A stretch of 64,000 nt of DNA from Palsa-459 sp035937595 (lineage in GTDB: Bacteria; Actinomycetota; Acidimicrobiia; Acidimicrobiales; RAAP-2). The position numbers and the translations under genes are program-made. The DNA lies in NCBI GenBank assembly GCA_035937595.1, contig DASZHS010000051.1, positions 1 through 64,000 on the forward strand. The letters run 5' to 3'. Positions 7,798 through 17,700 of the stretch are shown one piece after another. The notes under the pieces were generated by a model, which ran no database searches, was not told the DNA's origin, and saw nothing but the letters and a program-made list of their open reading frames with translations. Every line of letters starts with the position of its first letter. Position 1 is the first letter of the stretch.

Positions 7798-8120
7798 CTC
7801 TCGCCCGATTGCGCAGGTTTGTTGCGGCTTTGTGGGTGCGTTGTTTGTCTGTTGTGACTGCCAAATACCCTCTCCGCATGCATCCGTTTGGAGGCGAGCG
7901 ACGGGGTGGCCAATATCGCTGGGCGCCCTCTTGGAATCGTCGCCTACCTGGTAGGGCATCAATGCGACCCCGTGTGCCTCAGGGGAGGCGCAGAGTCTCG
8001 ACTGGACGTCACGTGCGGCCGCAACTGGCAATGACGTGAATCGGCCGACGGTTGGCGCAAGCTGACCGTGGATCCACAGCGAGCCCTGCGGCGATGCCGA
8101 GCGCTCGAGCGAGGAGCCGC
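7798..8120. other. intergenic region between the PilX-like gene and pilin copy 2
   Basis: About 320 bases with no supportable gene. Open frames crossing it do not show the leader or codon pattern of the neighbouring genes. It is less GC-rich near 7800-7870. I do not see a clear terminator for the long pilB-pilC-prepilin transcript. Confidence 0.5.
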
Positions 8121-8705
8121 TTACGCCCAGATCCAGCTGTCGACCGTCATCCCCTGGCCGCACCAGTTCCAGTCGGTGCAAGGTCCATCGACGGCGGCCG
8201 CCCCACCGGGCGGGTAGTCGTCGTAGGTGACGACGGCCTGGAGGTATGGGCTGGCGGCGCAGCTGGTCGCGGACACCGAGCTCTGGCACGTGGAGAACGT
8301 GACGACGCGGGTGTTGCCGCTCGTCGGGTTCCACACCGTGCTGCACCAGACGTTCATCGAGTAGCCGTCGATGTTCGCCACACCCGACGTGGCTCCGACC
8401 CCCCAGCAGGCCGTCGGCGGGCTCGCATTCACGGTCGTGGACAGCATCGGGGCGTACCGGATGTTCTGCATGCCCAGCTCCGTCGTGCTCCGTGCCGCGT
8501 CCTGGAGCTGGCGCACCGAGGAGAACTTGCCGACCGTGTGCAGGTTCGTGGAGGACCAGCCCGCAAGGGCGAGCACGGTGATGCTGACGGCGGTCAGATA
8601 GATGAGGGCGAGGATGAGCACGCTGCCGTCCTCCCGGGTGCCGAGGGCACGAGACCTGCCCTGGCGACGGGTGGCTCCCCCACGCATCGTCGGATCTGGT
8701 CGCAT
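8121..8705 (-). CDS. PilX-like pilus assembly protein
   Basis: A 194-residue protein with a basic leader, a possible cleavage glycine (Gly27) and the hydrophobic segment SVLILALIYLTAVSITVLAL, followed by a globular domain with several cysteines. It lacks the Glu at +5 (Leu is there), as is common in PilX/GspK-like N-termini that cap minor-pilin complexes. The ATG at 8705 is preceded by AGAGGAGG; another ATG at 8723 is possible. It is the last gene of the pilB-to-PilX run, 20 bases after the giant prepilin stop. It probably joins the PilW-like and giant prepilins in the priming or tip complex. That role is inferred from position and topology, not from a confident family match. Confidence 0.65.
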   Translation of the reverse strand: MRPDPTMRGGATRRQGRSRALGTREDGSVLILALIYLTAVSITVLALAGWSSTNLHTVGKFSSVRQLQDAARSTTELGMQNIRYAPMLSTTVNASPPTACWGVGATSGVANIDGYSMNVWCSTVWNPTSGNTRVVTFSTCQSSVSATSCAASPYLQAVVTYDDYPPGGAAAVDGPCTDWNWCGQGMTVDSWIWA

Positions 8706-8725
8706 TCGTCCTCCTCTCGTCATCG

Positions 8726-11700
8726 CTAGCTGGCCGGTGCCGAGCTCGGTGGCGACGACGTGGCCTGCAGGTACGCGGTCGACGGCGCGACCGCGGTGAT
8801 CTCGGCGTAGTAGGTGGTCCCCGACACCAGCCCGGTGACCGTGCCGCCGGAGCTGAAGTTGGTGACCGTGACGCAGCCGGTCGTCATCGCCGCGTTGGTG
8901 CACGCAATCGCGGTGTAGCTGGCTGGCGCCGTGCCCGTGGAGGCGGTGAAGCTGACGTTCAGTCGGCCGTGGGCGTTGCCGGTCGACGCCGTGACGCTCG
9001 TCGGGGGGCTCAGCTGGCTGGTGTCGGCGTGCGGGCCGGCGACGGTGGACGCCGGGGACACGAGGTAGCCGCTCGAGGCGGTCGCGGTCACCGTCGCCCA
9101 GTAGTTGGTGCCCGCGGATCCGACGGTGTAGGCGAGGCCGGCCAGGTTGGCGCCCGAGGTGATCGCACCGCTCACGCAGCCCGTCGTCATAGCGGCGTTG
9201 GTGCACGCCGTGGCCGTGTACACCTGGCCGCCGGGGGCGTTCCCCGGGGCGGTGAAGGTGATCGCCACCGAACCCGCCACCGAGCCGTAGTTGAGCGCCA
9301 CGCTCGAGGGCGCGGTCAGCTGCACCGTCGCGAGCGTGGCCGCGGAGACCGCGGTGGTCGCCGACACGTAGCCCGCCGGCGGCACGGCCGTGATCGTCAC
9401 GTAGTAGTTCGTCCCCGCGGTGAGCCCCGTGAGCTGGGCGCCCGACACGTAGCTCGTCTTGGTCACACAGCCCGTCGTCATGCCGGGGTTGGTGCAGGCG
9501 ATCGCGGTGTAGCTGGCCGGCGCGACCCCGGTGGAGGCCGTGAAGGTGGCCGTGATCGCGCCGGCGGTCGTCGTGGACGGGGCCGTCGCGAGCCCGGTCG
9601 GCGCGTTGAGCTGGCTGGTCGCGGCCTGCGGCCCCGCGACGGACGACGCCGCGGACACCAGGTACCCGCTCGACGCCGCCGCGGTGACGGTCACGTAGTA
9701 GCTCGTACCGGCAGCGCCCTGCGCGTACGCGAGGCCCGTCAGGTTGCCGCCCGAGGTGATCGAGCCGCTCACGCACCCGGTCGTCATGGCCAGGTTGGTG
9801 CAGGCGGTGGCGGTGTAGAGCTGGCCGCCTGGGGCGTTCGAGGAGCCGGTGAACGTGACGGCGATCGAGCCGGCGACCGTGCCGTAGGCGAGGGAGACGG
9901 CGGTCGGCGAGGTCAGCTGGACCGTGGCGAGGGTGGCGGAGGAGACCGCCGTGGTGGCGGACACGTAACCCGCCGGCGGCACCGCGGTGATCGTCACGTA
10001 GTAGTTCGTCCCGGCCGTGAGCCCCGTCAGCTGGGTGCCCGAGACGTAGCTCGTCTTGGTCACGCACCCCGTCGTCATGGCCGCGTTCGTGCAGGCGAGC
10101 GCCGTGTAGCTCGTCGGCGCGGTACCCGTTGAGGCGGTGAACGTGGCGGTGATCGCGCCGGCGGTCGTCGTCGACGGCGCCGTCGCAAGCCCGGTCGGCG
10201 CGTTCACCTGACTCATCTCGGCCTGGGGCCCTGCGACGCTCGACGGCGAAGAGGCGAGGTAGCCGCTCGACGCGCTCGCGGTGACGGTCACGTAGTAGGC
10301 CGTGCCCGCCGACCCCTGCGTGTACGCGAGGCCGGTGAGGTTGCCGCCCGAGGTGATCGCCCCGGTGACGCAGCCCGTCGTCATCCCGGCGTTGGTGCAC
10401 GCGGTCGCCGTGTACGACTGGCCGCCGGGGGCGTTCGAGGACCCGGTGAACGTGACGGCGACCGAGCCGGCCACCGTGCCCAAGGCGAGCGAGACGGCGG
10501 TCGGCGCGTTCAGCTGGATCGTGGCGAGCGTCGGTCCGACGGCGGACGTCGTGACGGGGAGGTACCCCGACGACGCGACGGCGGTGAGGGTCACGTAGTA
10601 GTTCGTCCCCGCGCTGAGCCCGGTGAGCTGGGCGCCCGACGCGTAGTTCGTCTGCGTCACGCAGCCAGTCGTCATGCCGACGTTCGTGCAGGCCGTCGCC
10701 GTGTAGGACTGTCCACCCGGTGCGTTCGCCGAGCCGGTGTAGGTGATCGTCAGCGCACCGGCCGTGGTCGCCGACGGAGCGACGCTGTTGATCGTCGGCG
10801 TGGCGAGCTGCACGGTCGCGAGCGTCGGCCCGAACGCGCTCGAGGTCGAGGCGAGGTACCCGCTCGAGGCGACGGCGGTGATCGTGGCCCAGTAGTTCGT
10901 CCCCGGCGTCAGGCCCGTGACGGGCGTGCCCGAGGCGTAGCTGGCCTGGGTGACGCACCCCGTCGTCATCGCGGCGTTCGTGCAGGCGGTCGCCGTGTAG
11001 CTCTGGCCACCGGGCGCGTTCGCCGCGCCGGTGAAGTTGATCGTGAGCTGCCCGGCGGTCGTCGAGGACGGCGACACGCTCGTGATGGTCGCGGCGGCGA
11101 GCTGCGTCGTAGCGGGCGTCGCGCTCGCCGAGACGGCCGAGGTTGCTGACACGAAGCCCGCGGGTGGCACCGCGATGATCTCGACGTAGTAGCTCGTGCC
11201 CTGGGTCAGCCCCGTGAGCTGGGCACCCGAGGTGTAGCTCGTCTGGGTGACGCACCCCGTCGTCATGGCGGCGTTGGTGCAGACGGTCGCCGTGTAGCTC
11301 GCCGGGGCGACGCCGCTCGACGCGGTGAAGGTGGACGTGATCGCGCCCGCGGTCGTGGTGGACGGCGCGCCGGTCGGCGTGCCCGGTGCGTTCACCTGGC
11401 TGGTGTCAGCCTGCGGTCCGCCGACGCTCGAGGTCGCCGAGCCGACGTACCCGCTCACGGGGTTCGCCGTGGCCGTCACGTAGTAGCTGGTGCCCACCGA
11501 GCCCTGGGTGTAGGCGAGTCCCGAGAGCGTCGAGCCGGAGGTGAACGAGGCGTTGGTGACGCACCCCGTCGTCATGCCGGCGTTGGTGCAGGCCTTGACC
11601 GTGTAGGTCTCGCCGCCGGGCGCGTTCGACGACGTCGACGTGACCGTGAGGGAGCCCGCGATCGGCCCGTAGGCGAGGACCGGGGTGCTCGGCGTCGCGA

Positions 11701-14700
11701 GCTGCGTGGTCGCCGCCGCGGCGCTCGCGGAGACCGCCGAGGTGGCCGACACGTAGCCGGCCGGCGGGACCGCGGTGATGGTCACGTAGTAGCTCGTGCC
11801 CTGGACGAGCCCGGTGAGCTGGGCGCCCGAGGCGTAGTTGGCCTGGGCGACGCACCCAGCGGTCATGGCCGCGTTGGTGCACGCGGTCGCGGTGTAGCTC
11901 GCCGGCGCGACGCCGGTCGACGCGCTGAAGGTGGCCGTGATCGCGCCCGCGGTCGTCGTCGAGGAGGCCGTCACCGGCGTGCCGGGTGCGTTGACCTGGC
12001 TCGTCGCGTTCTGCGGGCCGGCCGTCGAGGACGGGGCCGAGACGAGGTACCCGCTCGAGCCGTTGGCCGTGACCGTGACGTAGTAGGCGGTGCCCGCCGA
12101 ACCCTGCACGTAGGCGAGCCCGGTGAGGTTGGCGCCCGAGGCGAGGTTGGCGTTCGACACGCACCCGGTCGTCATCCCGGCGTTGGTGCAGGCGGTGACC
12201 GTGTAGGTCTGGCCGCCCGCCGCGTTCGACGACCCGGTGTAGGAGACGGCGATCGAGCCCGCGACGGTCCCGTAGGCGAGGGAGACGCCGGTTGGGGCGG
12301 CGAGCTGGGTCGTCGCGGGTGCCGAGCTGGCCGACACCGCCGACGTGGCCGACACGAAGCCGGCCGGCGGGACCGCGGTGATCGTCACGTAGTAGCTCGT
12401 GCCCGGGGTCAGCCCCGTGAGCTGGGTGCCCGAGGCGTAGCTGGCCTGGGTGACGCAGCCCGTGGTCATGGCGGCATTGGTACAGGCGGTCGCCGTGTAG
12501 CTCGCCGGGGCGACGCCGGCCGACGCGGTGAAGGTGGCGGTGATCGCGCCCGCCGTCGTTAGCGAGGAGGCGACCGTCGGCGTCCCCGGCGCGCCCACCT
12601 GGCTCGTGGCGTTCTGCGGGCCGGCCGTCGAGGACGGGGCCGAGACCAGGTAGCCGCTCGACGCGTTGGCCGTGACCGTGACGTAGTAGGCGGTGCCTGA
12701 AGCGCCCTGGGCGTAGGCGAGCCCGGTGAGGTTGGCGCCCGAGGCGAGGTTGGCGTTGGTGACGCACCCGGTCGTCATCCCCGCGTTGGTGCAGGCCTTG
12801 ACCGTGTAGGTCTGGCCGCCCGGCGCGTTCGACGACCCGGTGTAGGTGACGGCGATCGACCCGGCCACCGTGCCGTAGGCGAGCGAGACGCCCGTCGGTG
12901 CAGCGAGCTGGATCGTGGCGAGCGTCGGACCGACCGAGCCGGTCGTCGCCGCCAGGTAGCCGCTGGAAGCGACCGCGGTGATGGTCACCCAGTAGCTCGA
13001 GCCCGCCGTCAGTCCGGTGAGCTGGGCGTTCGAGGTGTAGTTCGCCTGGGTGACGCAGCCGGTCGTCATGCCTGCGTTGGTGCAGGCCGTCGCCGTGTAG
13101 GTCTGGCCGCCGGGCGCGTTGGCCGAGCCGCTGAACGAGATGGTGAGCGCACCGGCGGTGGTCGCCGACGGCGTGACGCTGTTGATCGTCGGGGTCGCGA
13201 GCTGCGTGGTCGCCGCGGCGCTGGCCGAGACCGCCGAGGTGGCCGACACGTAGCCCGCCGGCGGGACCGCGGTGACGGTCACGAAGTAGCTCGTGCCCGG
13301 CGTCAGCCCGGCGAGCTGGGCGCCCGAGGCGTAGCTGGCCTGGGTGACGCACCCGGTGGTCATGGCGGCATTGGTGCAGGCCTTGGCCGTGTAGCTCGCG
13401 GGCGCGGTGCCAGCAGAGGCCGTGAACGTGGCCGTGATCGCCCCGGCGGTGGTGGTGGACGAGGCGGTCACGGGTGTGCCCGGCACCCCGATCTGGCTCG
13501 TCGCGTTCTGGGGACCGGCGACCGCCGAGGGTGGCGAGACTGCGTAGCCGGTCGAGGCGTTGGCCGTGACCGTCACGTAGTAGGCGGTGCCCGGCGCGCC
13601 CTGCACGTAGGCGAGCCCGGTGAGGTTGGCGCCCGAGGCGAGGTTGCCGTTCGAGACGCAGCCCGTGGTCATGCCCGCGTTGGTGCACGCGGTGACCGTG
13701 TAGGTCTGGCCGCCAGGGGCGTTCGACGACCCGGTGTAGGTGACGGCGATCGAACCCGCGACGGTGCCGTAGGCGAGGGAGACGCCGGTCGGGGCGGTGA
13801 GCTGGGTCGAGGCGAGCGCCGAGCTGGCCGACACCGCCGAGGTGGCCGCGATGAAGCCGACCGGCGGGACCGCCGCGACCTGGGCCCAGTAGCTCGAGCC
13901 CGGCGTCAGCCCGGTGAGCTGGGCCCCCGAGGTGTAGCTGGCCTGGGTGACGCAGTTCTGCGTCATCGCGGCGTTGGTGCAGGCGGTTGCCGTGTAGCTC
14001 GTCGGGGCGACGCCCGGGGACGCGGTGAAGGTGGCCGTGATCGCCCCCGCCGTCGTCGTCGACGAGGCGACCACGGGGGTGCCGGGGGTCCCGATCTGGC
14101 TGGTGTCGTTGTGCGGACCGCCAACCGCGGAGGTGGCCGACTGCAGGTACCCACTGGACGGCACCGCCGTCACGGTCACGTAGTAGGCGGTGCCTGCCGA
14201 GCCCACCGAGTAGGCGAGGCTGCCGACGTCAGAGCCCGACAGGATCGGCGCGCTCGTCACGCACCCCGTCGTCATCCCCGCGTTGGTGCAGGCCTTCACC
14301 GTGTAGGTCTGGCCGGCCGGCGCGTTCGCCGACGAGGTGGTCACGTTGATGGAGCCAGCCGTCGCGCCGTAGGCGAGGACCGTCGTCGTGGGCGTGGCGA
14401 GCTGGACGGTCGCGAGCACCGGGCCGGTCGCGGAGGTCGTCGCTGCGAGGTAGCCGTTCGAGGCACCCGCGGTGATCGTGACGTAGTAGGCCGTGCCTGC
14501 CCCGAGTCCCGTCAGCTGGCTCCCCGAGACGTAGCCGGGGACCGCGGTGCAGTTCAGCGTCATCGCGACGTCGGTGCAGGCCGTCGCCGTGTAGATCTGG
14601 CCACCGGGGGCGTTCGCCGAGCCCGTGTAGGCGATCGTGATGGCGCCGGCCGTGGTCGTCGACGGCGCGACGCCCGTGATCGTCGGGGTCGTGAGCTGCG

Positions 14701-17700
14701 TGGAGGCCACCGCCGAGCTGGCCGAGACGGCCGAGGTCGCCGACACGAACGCCGTGCTGCCCGGGATCGCGGTGATGGTCACGAAGTAGCTCGTGCCCTC
14801 GGCGAGCGGGACGATCTGCGCCCCGGAGGTGTAGTTGGTCTGCGAGAGGCATCCCGAGGTCATCGCGGCGTTCGTGCAGGCCTTGGCCGTGTAGCTCGCG
14901 GGCGCGGTGCCGGACGAGGCTGCGAACGTGGCCGTGATCGCGCCGGCGACCGTCGTGGACGAGGCGACGACCGGCGTGCCGGGGGTCCCCAGCTGGCTCG
15001 TCGCGTTCTGCGGCCCGGCCGTCGCCGAGGGTGCCGAGGCGAGGTAGCCGCTGGAGGCGTTGGCCGTGACCGTCACGTAGTAGGTGGTGCCCGGCGCGCC
15101 CTGGACGTAGGCGAGCCCGGTGAGGTTGGCGCCAGAGGCGAGGTTGCCGTTCGAGACGCAGCCCGTCGTCATGCCCGCGTTGGTGCAGGCGGTCACCGTG
15201 TAGGTCTGGCCGCCCGGGGCGTTCGACGACCCGGTGTAGGTGACGGCGATCGAGCCCGCGACGGTGCCGTAGGCGAGGGAGACGCCGGTCGGGGCGACGA
15301 GCTGGGACGTGGCGAGCGTCGGTCCCGACGACGCCGTCGTTGCCGCGACGTACGCCGCCGACCCCGAGACCGCCGTGATCGTCGTGTAGTAACCGGTCCC
15401 CGCGGTGAGGCCGGTGAGCGAGGTGCCCGAGGTGTCACCCGGGTACGTGGCGCAGCCCGTGGTCATGGCGGCGTTCGTGCAGACCGTGGCCGTGTAGCTC
15501 GCCGGCGCGACACCGCTCGAGGCGGTGAAGGTGGCCGTGATCGCCCCGACCGTCGTCGCGGACGGGGTCGTGACGAGGTTCGTCGGCGTTGCGAGCTGGC
15601 TCGTGGCGGCGTGCGGTCCACCCACACCTGACGCACCCGAGGTGAGGTAGCCGCTCGACGCCTGCGCGATGGCGGTCACGTAGTAGCTGGTGCCCGCGCT
15701 GCCCGCCGCGAAGGCGAGCCCCGTCGCGTTGCCGCCGGACAGCACGTTGGTGTCCGTCACGCAGCCCGAGGACATCGAGACGTTGGTGCAGGCCGTGATC
15801 GTGAAGAGCTGGCCGGCCGGCGCGTTCGCCGACGACGTCGTGATCGCCAGCGAGCCGGCGACCGTGCCGTAGGCGAGGGTGGGCGTCGTGGGCGTCGCGA
15901 GCTGCACGGTCGCCATCGTCGGGCCCACGGCGGCCGTGGTGGTCGGCAGGTAACCCGTCGAGGCGACGGCGGTGATGGTCACGAAGTACGACGTCCCGGC
16001 GGTGAGGCCGGTGAACTGCGACCCCGACGCGTAGCCCAGGTGGGTGACGCAGTTCTGGGTCATGCCCGCGTCGGTGCACGCGATGGCCGTGTAGCTCTGG
16101 CCACCGGGCGCGTTCGCGGACCCGCTGAACCCGATCGTGAGCTGCCCGGCGGTCGTCGTCGAGGGGGCGACGCTCGTGATCGTCGGGGTGCTGAGCTGCA
16201 CGGTGGCCATGACCGAGCTCGACGCGCCCGACGTCGACGCTGCGTAGGCGGCGCTCGAGGAGACGGCCGTGATCGTCACGAAGTACGTGGACCCCTGGGT
16301 GAGACCGGTGAACTGGGCGCCCGAGGTGTAGTTGGCCGTGGTGACGCAGTTCTGGGTCATGCCCGCGTTGGTGCACGCGTTCACCGAGTAGCTCGCCACG
16401 GTCGGGCCGGACGAGTTCGTGAACGTCGCGGTGATCGCACCCGCGGTGGTCGAAGAGGGCGCGACGGTCGGCGTGCCCGGTGCGTTGAGGAGGCTCGTGT
16501 CCGCCTGCGGCCCCGCCACGCCCGAGGTGCCCGAGCCGAGGTAGCCGCTCGACGACTGGGCGGTGACGGTCGCGTAGTAGCTCGAGCCCGGCGAGCCCTG
16601 GGTGTAGGCGAGGCCCGTGGCGTTCCCGCCTGACAGCACGTTGGTGGTCGTGACGCAGCCCGTGGTCATCGCCGCGTTGGTGCACGCCTTGACGGTGTAC
16701 AGCTGTCCGACGGGGCCGTTGGACGTCGTCGCGGTCACCGAGATCGAGCCCGCGACCGAGCCGAAGCCGAGGGTCGGCGTGGCCGGTGTCGCGAGCTGGA
16801 CCGTGGCCAGGGTCGGACCGACCGGCGCCGTGGTGGCGGCGAGGTAGTTCGCCGAGGAGACCGCGGTGATCGTGACGTAGTAGAGCGTTCCCGGTGTCAA
16901 CCCCGTGAACTGCGACCCCGACGTGTAGCTCGCGTGCGAGACACAGTTGAGCGTCATGGCGACGTCGGTGCACGCCGTCGCGGTGTAGGTCTGCCCGCCG
17001 GGCGCGTTCGATGAGCCCGTGTAGTTGATCGTGAGCTGGCCGGCGGTGCTGTTCGATGGGGCGACCGCGTTGATGGTCGGCGTGTTGAGCTGAGTCGACG
17101 CGCCGGTCGGATTGGTCGACACCGGAGACGTGTTCCCCACGTAGCCCGACGGCGGGTTGGACGTCACGGTGACCCAGTAGCTCGAACCCTGGTTGAGCCC
17201 GTTCATCGTGCCGCCCGACGTGATGAAGGCGGTCTGGCAGTTCGACGTCATCGAAGAGTTCGTGCACGCCGTCGCCGTGTAGCCGGTGGGCGCCGTGCCG
17301 CCCGGCGCGGCGTAGGTGATCACGATCGCGCCCGGGGTGCTCGTCGATGCCACGGCCGTCGGGATGCCCGGTGCGTTGAGCCGGCTGGTGTCCACCTGTG
17401 ACAGCGGCGAGGTCGAGGCGGAGACGAAGTAGCCCGACGAGGCGTTGGCGGTGACGGTCACGAAGTACGTCGTGCCCGGCGAGCCCTGGGTGAAGCTGAG
17501 CCCGGTCAGGTTGCTCCCCGACGTGAGGCTGGCGTTCGACACGCACCCGGTCGTCATGCCGACGTTGGTGCAGGCCCTGGCGGTGTACGTCTGGCCGGGC
17601 GCGGCGTTGGAGGACGGGGTGTACGAGACGTTGATCGAGCCCGCCACGGTGCCGTAGGCGAGCGAGACGCCGGTTGGGGCCGCGAGCTGGGTGGTGGCGG